Part shown: positions 35,446 through 46,764 of the stretch, piece by piece | Position numbering within the stretch: position 1 is the stretch's first letter | How the letters are laid out: every line of letters starts with the position of its first letter | DNA from: Cristatella mucedo | Lineage: Eukaryota; Bryozoa; Phylactolaemata; Cristatellidae | Assembly (NCBI GenBank): GCA_009760855.2 | Contig: WPIO01000006.1 | Span: 6,908,001-6,972,000, forward strand | Reading direction: 5' to 3' | DNA: 64,000 bases | Notes under the pieces: model-generated | Database searches by the model: none | Told to the model about the DNA's origin: nothing | What the model saw: only the letters and a program-made list of their open reading frames with translations | Translations under genes and position numbers: made by a program

Positions 35446-36555
35446 TGTGTAATGCTGAGGGCACTCATGCAGGCACGTTTTTCGGGACTCAACGAGTCAG
35501 CCAAGGTCCGACCGCTAAGCTAGATGTTTAATGCGCACAGTTTGGCCTGCCATCTGTGGATCTGGATAAAAAAGGTCAGATAGGCACACTTTCTTCATAC
35601 CTACCCGGTCACATGGGCAGCGAGTGGTCAACTGTGACTAGGATAGCGGTAGAGTGGAACATCCGGTGAAACATTACAATCACCCTAGCAACTAATGTAC
35701 AGCACAGGTCGGAACACGGGTAAACCTGACCGGACTAGCCCTATCGCATCTGTTGCAGCCGAGCAAGCAGCCGGCTGAGCACCGTCTACTACAAGCAGGT
35801 AAGCCAGAGCTGGAGGCCCATGAAAGGCGTGAGAAATGCCGCCAACATCAGGGATATAAGAGCAGTGAGCAGCAGGACAGTGTGCTCTGTTTTCCAGCGT
35901 CTGAAACCTACGACCCTCGGCTGCCTAGACACGCACACGCACGCACACACGGAACGACCACGAACTCCTCCCCAGCTCGTACACTGCCGACTCTGCAACC
36001 CTCGAAGAGCAGCTCGAAGGTTCACAAATGCTTCCAGCGACAAGTTCAACAAGCAGCAGCTGATGCATACAAGTTGAAAAAATTAAGGAAAATCTGCTGC
36101 CAAGGTGTGGCCTGCGTCTTGTGAAAGCAGCCGCACGGAGGCAGCAGTGAGCAGACGACAACGTTGCTTTCGCGTCCACGAGCAACCATCGCCCAAGCCG
36201 ACTGCTGCGATTGCCAGCGGCAGCAAACATGGTATCGATTTTCTACCGTCAGAATAATGGCATGAAACAATCCAGGAGCACGATAGCTTTACTCTATTAG
36301 CAACCCATGGCATGGGCTCCAAAAGGAGGACTGTGGCCAGGTGGTCACACCTCACAGCCCAGGTCACGAGTTTGATGCCAGGCGGCAGCATCTCATTATT
36401 GCAGCTAGAGCTACAGTCACAATGTACACAGATTAGACTGCACAGCTGGGCTGGCCAGTTTGCCTGTCAATGCAAACACAAAACACACACCTGCGCCAGA
36501 GGTCCCACAAACCGCTGGCCACACACGTTCACTTTAGCAGGCTGACCTAAGCACG
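35446..36555. other. No recognised feature (sialomucin intron 1)
   Basis: Several overlapping frames of about 75-120 codons on both strands around 35.75-36.4 kb, with no domain and no splice-compatible pattern. I could not assign them. Confidence 0.35.
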
Positions 36556-36559
36556 ATAC

Positions 36560-36672
36560 TTGTTTGCTTCCACATGCTTCATACTGCTCATGTCACTAAC
36601 CCCCTTGGTAGATTTAGTTCTCTTAGGGCGCTATGCAAACGACCTACTATTAGTATTATTGTTACTACTTTT
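36560..36672 (+). mobile_element. LINE-A tail fragment
   Basis: CATGCTTCATACTGCTCATG then TTTAGTTCTCTTAGGGCGCT and a TATTATTG tail; the 5' half of the hairpin has been lost. Confidence 0.55.
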
Positions 36673-36898
36673 GTTCTTATGATTACAACATGGGATAAAG
36701 CCACTGGCATGTACAGCGGTGCAGGCTAAAACTGACAGCGAAATTCCGGAAAGCAGGTAGAGTAGGCAGCACCGGTGGTGCAGCGCCCGAGCAGGTTGGT
36801 GGAGTCACAAGGCAGAGCTGTGATTAAACTGTTATTGTAACTATAGGCTAGCCGGATTTGCCAGGCAACGGTTCACCTGGGTGCCAAACGGTATAGAG

Positions 36899-37706
36899 CA
36901 GAGGTCGGCAAACTCTGGCCTCTAGGCCAGATCCGGCCTAGCAAGTGCTCCATTCCAGCCTAGCAGCCCCCTGATTGCTTTTTGATGGATCCAGCTTAAT
37001 TGAGCTGTCGAGGTTTTCTTCCCCTTCACTGCAGAGGTACTTTGACTTACGAGTATCCTAACTAACGAGTTTTCGAGGCACGAGCCGTCACTCGGCCACT
37101 TTTTGCTTTGAGTTGACAGCAAACTGTTATTGTGCTTGATTTTGCTTCGCTTGTTTCACAGTATGATTTTAGAGCTACGACTTTACTTTGTGCACGCAGC
37201 CCTTAAACATTGACAGATTTGCACCATACAGTGTTAATGCAGAGGTCGGCAAAAATCGGCCTTTATGCCAGATAGGCCCTAGCTAGCACTCCAGTCCGGC
37301 CTAAAGCCATCCTAGTTATTTATAGTTGGATCCGGCTCAATTAATAATTATAATAACAATACGTTTGATATAGCACCTTGGAGAACTCATCTTTCTAGGC
37401 ACTTTACATTTGCAGCAAAACAAGCAAGCATGTCCCCTTCATTACTGCTGCTTGCAGTTCAAACTGTTGCCCATGTTTATTTTGTTTATAACTGATGTCA
37501 GGTGCTTGTATAAACAGAAGTGCATGGCCGGATTGGGGTGATGATAAATGTCTTCTCCTATAATTGCCGTGCGTGTCTGCGTGTCAGTTGTGGCTTTTTG
37601 TTCGTCTGGTCGTGCCCAATCCGGCGGGCTAGCGGAGTGGGGCAGCGCGGTTTCTTCTGGCCTAGTCTTGACCTCCTGAGATGGCCAAAACCTCTGCCGA
37701 CCTCTG
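36899..37706. mobile_element. Non-autonomous hAT-type DNA element with target duplication
   Basis: The left end reads CAGAGGTCGGCAAACT and the right end, reversed, CAGAGGTCGGCAGAGG. The flanks are GTATAGAG (36891-36898) and GCATAGAG (37707-37714), an 8-bp duplication with one mismatch that fits the hAT target pattern nTnTAGAn. A second copy of the left terminal 100 bp (CAGAGGTCGGCAAAAATCGG) lies at 37241. A CAGAGGTACTTTGACTTACG terminus typical of pogo/Tigger-like repeats lies at 37032, and a LINE-A tail at 37340-37430. No transposase frame is present. The 808-bp unit therefore looks like a hAT MITE that has itself been hit by other repeats. Confidence 0.65.
37340..37430 (-). mobile_element. 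LINE-A tail fragment inside the hAT element
   Basis: TAATAATTATAATAACAATACGTTTGATA followed by a shortened hairpin (GGAGAACTC...TTTCTAGGCACTTTACATTTGCAGCAAA) on -. Confidence 0.65.
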
Positions 37707-37914
37707 GCATAGAGGCTGCCACTGGAAACAAAAATTTACCATTTAAAAAGCAAGCAGGTAACTCGGAGAGTACAACCCTTTGTACCTCATCCGGATTCAT
37801 ATGGGACGCCACTCATTTTGCTCCTGAAGAACAATGCAACCGCAGAGGAAGCTTCGAGCCTAACCAGAACTTCGTGCACGGCAAGCACTTGGACGGTCCG
37901 ATTTTAACATGCAT

Positions 37915-38850
37915 AATGATGACATTTGTACAGCACCCTAAAAACTAAATCCCTTGCTAGGCATCTGTTGCATAGGAAGCAAGCCAGTCGGCTGGTGATG
38001 ATGCGGACAGAGTCAGCATGAACAAGCACAGTTAAGTACAGCGCACAGGAACCCAGGAACAACTGTGAGGAGCAGGTTGGTTGACAGCTTCTGTTTAAAC
38101 GTCGCCATGTCACAGGATGTCGCGACTTCATTGGGGAGTGAGTTCGAAGCTTTTGGAGAATATGAACTAAGAAAAGACCGGTCTCCCAAGTATTCGAGGC
38201 TAGTTAGAGGCACAGCAAAACGACTCGTCAGAAGAGCCGGTGGAACGATGCCTAGCTTGATTGGAAAATAGTTCGGATCAGTAGACCGGAGGATGACAAT
38301 AAAGAGACCTAAAAAGAAGTGACAAAGCCTTGGTCCCATTACTGGCTAACTATGCTTGCTAGTGCAGGTCGATGGCGAGCAGTGCAATATTGGAACTGCT
38401 ACGTTTACGACAGAAAAGCTTATCTGCCGAGTTTTGCACCAACTGCAAGCATCCAATTCCATAGGTGAGAAAAACCTGAGCAGTGAGTTACAGAAGTCGA
38501 GATGGGATGTCACAAAGGTGGTGGTGGTGAGAGCCGTTAAGGCTCACCTCCTACTATACAACGAGGATGTTCAATCAGCTAACCTGTGATTTAAATGCAT
38601 AAACCAACTTGGATGGGTTATCTAAGCAGGTCCACACTTTTCAATGGTACAAAGCTACAAGTAGGTAGCCTTGACCGTGGAGCTGCCGTCGTAGTCCAGT
38701 GACAGGTGTGCACACATCACTGGGGGACCAGTGTGTTAAGAACTTGGAAATGTCTTCGTTGGCATTTTATCAGAGGCCACCAGCAGTGTGCAAAAATCCA
38801 GCTAAACTGTACATTGCACATCAGCTAGCGTCGCTCGCTGGCAAGGCAGG
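37915..38850 (-). mobile_element. Decayed LINE-A 3' copy
   Basis: On - it carries the RT C-terminus (DRSFLSSYSPKASNSLPNEV and TFKQKLSTNLL near 38090-38200) and earlier thumb blocks up to about 38830, followed by a very degenerate tail. A SINE S1 fragment (38515-38585) interrupts it. Confidence 0.6.
38515..38585 (+). mobile_element. SINE S1 3' fragment
   Basis: GGTGGTGGTGAGAGCCGTTA followed by AAGGCTC and CTATACAACGAGGATGTTCAATCAGCTAACCTG matches the 3' half of S1. It sits inside a LINE-A relic. Confidence 0.6.
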
Positions 38851-39537
38851 ACACGGCATGGCAACCACTGCCGCTACTTGTCATGCATGGGTTCAGCAAG
38901 CGTCGCCTCTCTGCATTCGGCCGGTAGACAATAGATACAGCCCTGAGATGAGACATGCATAGCGCTCGGACACTGGCACTGGCGGTCAAACAAGCGGCTT
39001 GCGGAACAAGCAACAGGCTGGCTCCTTAAGAAAACGAATGACGAATCATCGGGGCGCAAGCGCTAAAGCTCTAGCAAACCGATGAAATTACACGCAAAAG
39101 AAGACACTGCCTGGCAGCCTTTAAATTTTGTTGTTTTATACATTACTGCGTTTCGGCTCGACTACGTGTTTTTTAATTGCCTTTTCTTCTTGAGCCCACC
39201 AGTCTCCGAAAGGGCGAGTCTTTGAACTAATGCGGCAGAAGCAGCAGCAGCCATAGGCCGACGCGTTCGGCAGCAACGGCGCTCCCGGCGAGAACGCGGA
39301 TGCTCCCTTCCACCAATGCGTCTCCCAGGAGACGGCCGGCTGTTCTTCTATGGCGAGCTGCTCCGGACCACAGACTCGACGGGCACGCATGCCTGCCGAG
39401 ACCTGCAGACGCACTGCTGAATCCGGAAGTACGGCGGCAGCAGCAGTCGGCATTCATCGCGGCCAGCGGACGGACCAGCCACGTTTTAATGGAGCGGCGA
39501 GAACGTCGCACGAACCAGAGCGGAACTGCTGTCTTAC

Positions 39538-39586
39538 CTGAGCTGGCGGCGCCAATGGCAAGCATAAGTAGCAATGTTCTGCACAT
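39538..39586 (-). CDS. Sialomucin exon 1: signal peptide
   Basis: The ATG (39586-39584 on -) opens a 16-codon segment, MCRTLLLMLAIGAASS, which has the hydrophobic core of a signal peptide. It ends one base into the next codon at a perfect donor, CTCAG|GTAAGA. Phase 1 matches exon 2, and the joined codon is GCT. The short N-region and the Ala/Ser-rich end suit cleavage close to the splice junction. Upstream (39587 onward) is GC-rich and probably 5' UTR and promoter, but no core promoter element is clear. Confidence 0.7.
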
Positions 39587-41103
39587 TTCCTCGGTCGATA
39601 GCGGGTACAGACAGGCTGAACGAACTTGTGCCGACGACGGCGACCGACCAGATACTACCTCGCGCACGACAGCGCACGACAGCGCTCGACCGCTATTCGC
39701 TGGCTGCTGCCAGCGGATGTGCATGCAAATGGCGCCGCAGCTATCAGGAGGCCGCGCCCATCGCGAGCCTGCGCAGACGCTCGTTCCAGAGATTTCCCGG
39801 ACGTTCCGGAGCCTCATTCCGAAGACTCGTATTCTTTCCTCAAATCTCCTTTAATAGTTTTCGCAGAAGCGTGGGACGTGATAAGTTTTTCTATGGGATT
39901 AGTCGCAGTAGCTTTGGCCCTCCCGTCGGCAAAGTTGGCTTGAGCGCTTTTGTGTAAAGGGTAAATTCCCTCTTCTGACGCGCTGGCACGAGTTACGCCC
40001 TATAATTGGGTACTTATACGATAGTTCTTGCATCAATACTGGTGCAAACTTGCTGATTCAAACGGTAGAAATAATAACAGAACTGCTGCCCAATATTTCT
40101 TTTAAGAGAAGAGCTACCGTATACCGGGAAATTCGTGGGCTGGCATGAGCGACTTGGTGAAACGCAAGCTGCTGCCCGCCGGGTGTTAGTCAAGTAAATA
40201 TTAGGTCCACTCTTTCAGCAGCCTCGTTGTTATAGCGGTACGACAACCTTAGCGGCTATCACGCCAGCTCGCAGCGGGCAGAAGCTGGATGCCTGCTACC
40301 GGACGAGCGGGCCGTTAGATACCAGCACATGACTGCCGGGTATTAGACTAGTATAAACAAGTTTAAAAAAAGCAGCCACACGGATGCAATGCCCAAAGCA
40401 CGAGCCACCTCCACTTCAAGTTTCAGCATAGCAGCATCTGTAATGAAAAAGGGATTTCTGCGTGAGTAGCTGCCTAAAAACGGCTAGTTGCAGCCAGATT
40501 CCCCCCTTTTTTATGTGGTTTCGGGATTGCGCTGCCTGCACCGCCCCCTGATCGACGTGGCATGCGAGCCGGCTGTACCGCTCCTTGATTGACGTGGCAA
40601 TCGGAGGCAGTGCCAGAAAGCTGGAGAAGAACGTTGTGTGCCTTGGTTCTCGGCGTTCGGGCTTCCCATGGCACAAACCGAAGCCGCGGCGCATCTGGAA
40701 ACACCGGCTACAGCCAGGAGTTATACAAGAGCTTCCTTCATCTTGGACAGCTATAATAGGCCAACCCAACTTACAGGCTCATTATATGAAAGCACTAAAG
40801 TGTGACCATTTTAGACAGCGGATTCGCCCTTTATAAAGATAATGACTTCTTTAAGCGTTAAAAAAACAGATAGTGACAATCTGCGTTGCATTTCTGCTAA
40901 CCGGTCGCTACGTGTAGGGGCTCGCACCAGATGGATAGGCGACGAAGATGAACGATGCCCCCCTACAAGCGATTTGTGGTGCTGACGACGATGGCTGTAC
41001 TGCATCGTACGCAGGCAAACGCGAGAGAGCGAGCGTACATGCGGACGTAGAAACCATTGTGGAAGAAGCTCCGGAGCGCCAGTAGATAAGAGAGTAAGAG
41101 AAA

Positions 41104-41110
<7 letters not shown>
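39587..41110. other. Upstream of the sialomucin gene; no other gene recognised
   Basis: GC-rich near the first exon, then mixed. A degenerate SINE S1 fragment on - lies at about 40210-40330 (CAGCCTCGTTGTTATAGCGG, GCGGCTATCACGCC). Overlapping open frames at 39.2-39.95 kb are composition artefacts. Confidence 0.4.

Positions 41111-41188
<78 letters not shown>
41111..41188. repeat. (GA)n microsatellite
   Basis: Uninterrupted GA run of about 78 bp. Confidence 0.97.
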
Positions 41189-41192
<4 letters not shown>

Positions 41193-42430
41193 GAGTGGAT
41201 AGCGTGTGTGCGTTCAGGCAGACGCACAGGCAGGAAGTTTTTTCGCTGCAGGACTAGTGGGTGACGCGACCACAGCTGACCCGTTCCAAATAAATCCAGC
41301 TTAGTTAGCCGATAGTGTCCAAATGCAGCGCCTAATGAGGCGGTACTCAGCGCGCCCGTTGGCCGGGCGGAGTGGTGAGTACGGCTGGGGCGGAACTGCA
41401 TCGTGGGCGTGGCCACGCCCACATATGTAAGGATGACTCTTACGTCCGCCCGGTATCCATAGTTCCGGGCCGGCTGCACGTAGGTGCAAAGTGACGGGCG
41501 ACAGGAACTTCAGTCTATTTTAAGGGGATGCTTACGGTGCGAAATCAGCAAGGCAACATCAATCGTGGTATTTGAAGGTGGCTTTGGATTAGCGAGTTTT
41601 CTTTTTCTGCGATAATCTAATATTCTGGGACTAGAGAGAAGGCTCGAGCAGCTGAATCTAGCCGGCCGCGAAGGACCGCCGCCAGGAGCAAGGGGCTCAG
41701 CTCGTCAGCCGTCATTGAGCAGACCACTTGCAGTGGGCCCACGAACAAGCCCATTGGGCACAGAAGACGATCAGAATTATGTTTTTTTGGAACTGCCAAA
41801 GCAATTTCAACACATTTGATAGCGGAAAGCGACGCGATGCACAAGGGTTGGCCGAAGGATAGACGTGGCGTACCGACATGCCTACCTTCTGCCCACAGTA
41901 AAAATTGGCGGCAAATCGGCGATAGATCGGGGCTGTTCAGCCGCGAAAGGTGTTGGAGCTCTGCATCAGATCGAATGTATTGTAGATCAACGCGCGTTCC
42001 TTCAGACGGCCACGAATGTCGGGGGTTGGGTCGCAAAGAGCAAGCACAAAGAGCAATTACTGCCGCACCGCGGCCATGTCTTAAGCAATCGAGAGTCCAG
42101 CCATTTCAAAAGGGCTTCTCGTTTACAATTCATCTATCAGCTTCCAGCATTCAGTGCTACACATACATACATAGGCATACCCACAATTTTCCAATGAGGC
42201 AGAACCCTGACCTTCCTTGCATTGAAGGTCATTTGGAGGCGAACGGAGTTTAATTAAGGTCGCAAACGTGTAGCAACAGCTGCCTATCCAATTGCTTGAC
42301 AACTGTGAGGCAAGTCATCTCGAGGTCAGATACGCTCGAACCTACATCCATCTTGTTGTAGACAAAATACGCTTCCATCCCACCATTTGGACTTAGCTGA
42401 CATTGTTTTCTGCCTGCCTTTCGGCCTGAT
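41189..42430. other. No recognised feature
   Basis: Overlapping open frames up to 145 codons on both strands; none has a recognisable domain. Confidence 0.4.
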
Positions 42431-42446
42431 CGGACCTCCTCATCCT

Positions 42447-42526
42447 CTCTGTCTGTCTGTCTCTGTCTGTCTGTCTCTGTCTGTCTGTCTCTGTCTGTCT
42501 GTCTCTGTCTCTCTCCCTGTCTCTCT

Positions 42527-42608
<82 letters not shown>

Positions 42609-42640
42609 GGTCTCTCTCTGTCTCTCTCTCTCTCTCTCCG
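42447..42640. repeat. (CTGT)n/(CT)n compound microsatellite
   Basis: CTGTCTGTCTCTGT units grade into a pure CT run of about 75 bp, then mixed CTGTCT. Confidence 0.97.
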
Positions 42641-42744
42641 ACTGTGGCAGAATAAATAGTCATGACCTGACTATGCATTAGTATCCATCAACAAGCACGT
42701 ACGCCAACAACTGGTAAACCCTGACGACTTCCACCTGCTCAGAA

Positions 42745-42925
42745 GAAAAATACTAACTGATTTAATAGCCACTTTGTATAGAGACAGAAGAGCCTTTATG
42801 GCTATCACCACCGCTTGCATCTGCAATAGAGAACCACCCACAGCAGGATTCGAACCCACGATCTCGGGATCAAGGTCGTGAAAAGCAACCGCCTTACCCG
42901 GTGTGCCATTGCGATTCACCAAGAA
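42745..42925 (-). mobile_element. SINE S1 copy
   Basis: Tail side CTAACTGATTTAATAGCCAC, body TATGGCTATCACCACCGCTT, B box equivalent CAGGATTCGAACCCACGATC and A box equivalent CCGCCTTACCCGGTGTGCCA on -. Confidence 0.87.
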
Positions 42926-43905
42926 TCTGGATCAAGAAGGCTCAATAGTTCTGCTCAGTTGCCATGTAAGCCAGTCGCTCATTGCTACTAGCCTGCGGTC
43001 TACATGCCCCGTAATCGCCACCAGGTTTGTCACACATTCAATTATTAGGAATTTTGGACTCTTGGCGGCCTTACCACGACTCACTGTGGCCCACTAGTTT
43101 GCTATCCTTTTGCGTTTTTACTCCATGCTCGCCTCGGCGAGAGCTCTCAATGCTTGTGGGGCAGCTTCACATTTTACCCTTTGGACATAACTTGCTAATT
43201 GGTTTTCGCAGTGGAAAGAGCCCACATGATCACGGTTTGAGTTTGAGTGCCATCGGCCAGTCGCTCAAGAGATGCCAACATAAACTTGTCGCCCCACGGC
43301 CATCTGATGTTGTCTTCATGATTCATTTGTTTTATCCGGTTTACTAGTCCTTTAGACTCACTCACAATGGGTTCTGCATCAGTGCCCACCATCATCGCTC
43401 TGACCAGACAGGCAATCTGCTATATCGACCTTCAATCTCGGCCAGCCGCCTGTCCTCCCACCCCACGTTCGTCAACAGTGGCTCAGCAGTACTGCAGACG
43501 ACTGCTTGTTGAATCACACCCGACGTCAAGACGATCCACAAGTCACGCCGATGACAACGTCCTGCAAGCTCTTGACAATCAACCGGTCTCACCTGCTCAA
43601 GGTGCCAGCAAAGCTTACTCCCAAATATGCGCTTTCAGCAGAGCACTGACAGGCTTTTGGTAGGTTGCTCTTTATCATGGCGCTGCTGAGTAACCAACCG
43701 GTGCTACTCTGGAGCATTGCATTGGACTGTATCGCTATATTCGACTGCATGTTTTTCAACTGGTTTTTATGGCATGCTGCCTCCGAAGTTACCCACTAGA
43801 CCGGCAGTGATGCAGCAGCCGCTGGCCACCCAATTGCTTGCCAGAAGTAGCCAATCCTTTTGAGGTCAGACACGCCCGAACCTACACCTGCCTTGATGTG
43901 GGCTA
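42926..43905. other. No recognised feature
   Basis: Short frames only and no repeat family recognised before the LINE-A copy. Confidence 0.4.
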
Positions 43906-43909
43906 AGCT

Positions 43910-44580
43910 GACTCAACGTTCTAGTAAGCTTGCTAGTAAGTTCCAGTCTGGCTTTAGAGCTAATCACTCCAGAGAATTAGCATTGCTTAGTGTCTACAAT
44001 GACCTACTTAGGAATGCAGACATAGCTAGAGTATCTAAGCTTGTTTTGCTCGATCTTTCGGCAGCTTTTGATACTATCGATCACAAAGTTCTTCTAGAGC
44101 GCCTCTCATCTCGCCTGGGCATCACTGGCACTGCTCTGCAATGGTTCAGGTCCTATCTCAGTGGGAGAATCCAGAGTATTGACATGAATGGACAAAGATC
44201 AACCGAGGTGCCTCTGAAAAATAGGGTACCTCAGCTCCGTGCTATGTTTGGTTCTGTCACGGTTTATACTCTCCCTCTTGCTGATGTGTGAATGTCATCA
44301 ATTCATGCAGCAAGTGAGTTGAGAGAATTCGAGGTGCTCGAAGGCTGGGAGGGATCAAAGCATAGGTACAACTGAATGTCACCCGCATAGAATTGAAAGC
44401 CTAGATTGTGCTTGAAATGGATGAAATTGAGCAGGAAAGCCTAGATGCTGCAAGCCAAGCACAATCTAGGCTTTCAATTCTATGCGGATGACATTCAGTT
44501 GTACCTATGCTTTGATCCCTCCCAGCCTTCGAGCACCTCGAATTCTCTCAACTCACTTGCTGCATGTGTGCGAGCATCGA
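43910..44580 (+). mobile_element. LINE-A copy 3, rearranged with an inverted duplication
   Basis: The open frame to 44291 encodes RT fingers and palm start ([53 protein letters not shown]) and the LPLADV segment. After LADV the sequence continues with the following RT segment in reverse orientation (44290-44414), a 41-nt spacer, and then the same segment in forward orientation (44456-44577). Everything 3' of that is missing. The structure resembles the 5' inversions produced by twin priming, but with both orientations kept. Confidence 0.8.
44304..44566. repeat. 111-bp near-perfect palindrome, 41-nt loop
   Basis: 44304-44414 is the reverse complement of 44456-44566 with a single mismatch (GTCACCCGC against GTCATCCGC). 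Both arms derive from the LINE-A RT segment around [18 protein letters not shown]. Confidence 0.93.
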
Positions 44581-45714
44581 AAACGGCCCAGGAAACGGCT
44601 AAATAGAAAACTCTCCTCTGGTAGCACACACTTGGTGCTTGGTGGCTTTGTCGAGTCAGGGATATAGATGAATGCATACACTCGCGTGTTTGCTTGCGAG
44701 TGTGAGTGCATGATGAGAGCTTGTGCACGTGTGTGCGCGCATGCGCATGCGAGCTTGTGCTTGCTAGCTTGTGAAGCTGTTTACGTTACACGTCGTGCAG
44801 GCCTATAGTAGTGAATGTGACCTGGAAAGACCTAGTTTGAAGGTCACTAAAATGCCATGCTTCCAGCCTGGACAAGGATACAGCCAAAAACTAACTAAGC
44901 GTCAAGAGCATGGCGACACCGTTAGCGATTAGGGATTTCTCAATGCTCAATTTCTCAATCTATTCAGCTAATCCCGAATATGCTAGAGCCTGGTCATCAT
45001 TGCCTGGGAGATCTCAAAGTGGAGCTGAGAAGCTCCGCGGGGGGGGGGGGGGGGGGGGTGGTGAAAGGGACAGGCCGAAGGGTTGAAGGCCACCCCCCAC
45101 CAATGACCGGCGTGTATCCGATCGCTGCAGATGAATGGCCAGATTTGCATGATACATGTGCTGGGCAATCCGACAATGGAAGCTGCCCTAGGCGTTCGGA
45201 GCGGTCCCAAATACACTTTCAGGCTACCTCTGAGTATCTGAAGCATGGATTTCCTATATATGGTTGTACATGGTATGCATTGACGTAAGGTTTGAGTAGG
45301 TATGATGCTAAGCAGGTCAAAAATTGGCCTATCGGCTAGGCTTCGGCAAACTGATTTTGATGTGCTAACGGATGACCTGCTGGTGAATGATTGCACTTGG
45401 CCGAATGTCGAAGTGTGTGCTGCCCAAGCCGGCACCTTTCGTGGAATGAATCACCTAATTAGACGATTGCTCGTCTCAGCTACCGACGTCAAGAGTTCGT
45501 TGCAACGACCTCACAGTGCAAGGGGCGACATAGCTTGCTACGAGATAGTTCTCACGGATGTATGTGAATACTATTGGCAACTTGCTAATAGCCTCGTGCC
45601 TCCGAGCGAACGAGAACGCCCCTAAGGTACGCGGCAGTGGTGTTCTACACTAGCGTTACTGTTCACTTAAAATGTCGGAATTTGGCAACTGACACCAGCA
45701 GCTAGACTTGTCTG
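44581..45714. other. No recognised feature; poly-G tract
   Basis: Contains a G-run at about 45039-45058 and CA/TG-rich sequence near 44690-44750. The frame at 45302-45625 (107 codons) shows no recognisable domain. Confidence 0.4.
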
Positions 45715-45870
45715 AGCCTTGGTTTGGCCCAGGAGTTAAGGTGCTATCCTTTATTAATAAAGGTAAAAGAGAATGCATTTGATGACCGAGGTCGTCGGCT
45801 CGAGCCCTGCGGCATATGTAAGGCGCCCGGATAGAGATTACGTCACTTATGGCTCGTTATAAATGAATTG
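45715..45870 (+). mobile_element. SINE S2 copy with LINE-A-like tail
   Basis: tRNA-like head with A box TGGCCCAGGAGTTAAGGTGC and B box GGTCGTCGGCTCGAGCCCTG, an internal insertion between them, then GGCGCCCGGATAGAGATTACG and a degenerate copy of the LINE-A end (CTCGTTATAAATGAATTG). Confidence 0.75.
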
Positions 45871-46316
45871 TATTTTTTTCGTTCCTACTTCATTTGAACT
45901 AGCTGCTGCCTTCTCGATCCAGCTAGTGCTAAGAGCTTATGCAGCATCGATTTTTCCGAGCTTACCTCTCATCGAATGCCCCGAATGTTTGGTTGGCTAA
46001 TTAAGACTTGCAATGAGCTAATTATGACTGGCTACACTTGGCTCATGCTCATGCTTCCTACACAGCAGTGGCAGAAATGGCATCTCTAGCTTCGAACCCA
46101 GATGTTGCGAGTTTGTTTGGGTCCCCAGGGCAGCAGATTTCATCAGGAAAAGAGAAAGCATGGCAAGTGCCGGCACTGTAGCCTAAATCTGATCTAAATT
46201 CGAACTCTGTGGTGCTTACGATCCAACCGAAGTGATAGCTTTGTATTTTTTTTGCCTCATAAGCAAGCGACGATGCACCGTAAGCAGTTTACGCTTAGAG
46301 TGAGCAATGGAAAACT

Positions 46317-46371
46317 CTCCACCCGTCACAGCCACGTAGTCGCTGCGGCTCCGTGGCTGTGACGGGTGGAG
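46317..46371. repeat. 20-bp perfect inverted repeat with 15-nt loop
   Basis: CTCCACCCGTCACAGCCACG at 46317-46336 is exactly complementary to 46352-46371. The loop is 15 nt, the same size as in the hairpin at 6473. Confidence 0.9.
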
Positions 46372-46764
46372 TACATGACGTTATGACGACTTGCGTCGTC
46401 TCAGTGGTCTGCTGATGGCATGACGCAATGCGATCGTCGAGATCGCAGAAGATCGCAGTCAATCGCAGCCCCGGCGTGATTTCTCCGTGAGTCCCGGTCC
46501 AGGAGCCTTCTTGCTGCCGGGACGGAGGCGAAGCGACCGGGAAAGAAATTCGTGTTCCAAACGAGGCGGGCACAGAAAAAGGCCCAGTCTCTTTCGTCCA
46601 AAGGCGCTTCCGCAGAAGCTTTCGTTAGGGGTCAGGGGTCAAAGAAGAAGCAAAGTAGTGTGCGATTTTTCCATCTCGCACTCTGACCCTCACTCGAGCG
46701 CACTCCGAAATTCGACCTCGCCCAGATCGGTCTCCTTTTGAAGTGACCCTCCTGAGTGTCAGTG

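Larger units (their letters stand above)
21724..39586 (-). other. CD164/endolyn-type sialomucin gene span
   Basis: Three exons on - (39586-39538, 34073-33822, 21851-21724) join in matching phase 1 at both junctions and give a 142-residue type I membrane protein. It has an N-terminal signal peptide, an 83-residue Thr/Ser/Ala/Val mucin stalk with two N-glycosylation sites, one transmembrane helix and a short basic tail ending YQTL at the C-terminus. CD164-family proteins are heavily O-glycosylated sialomucins that cycle to endosomes and lysosomes by a C-terminal Tyr-x-x-hydrophobic signal. The protein is shorter than vertebrate CD164 and the cysteine-rich parts are absent from these exons; extra phase-1 exons in the introns cannot be excluded. 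Intron 1 is 5.5 kb and intron 2 is 12 kb, and both are packed with LINE and SINE copies. Confidence 0.75.

Noticed and set aside
40811-41479. 222-codon minus-strand protein
   Set aside because: The frame depends on the (GA)n tract and shows no domain on either side of it.
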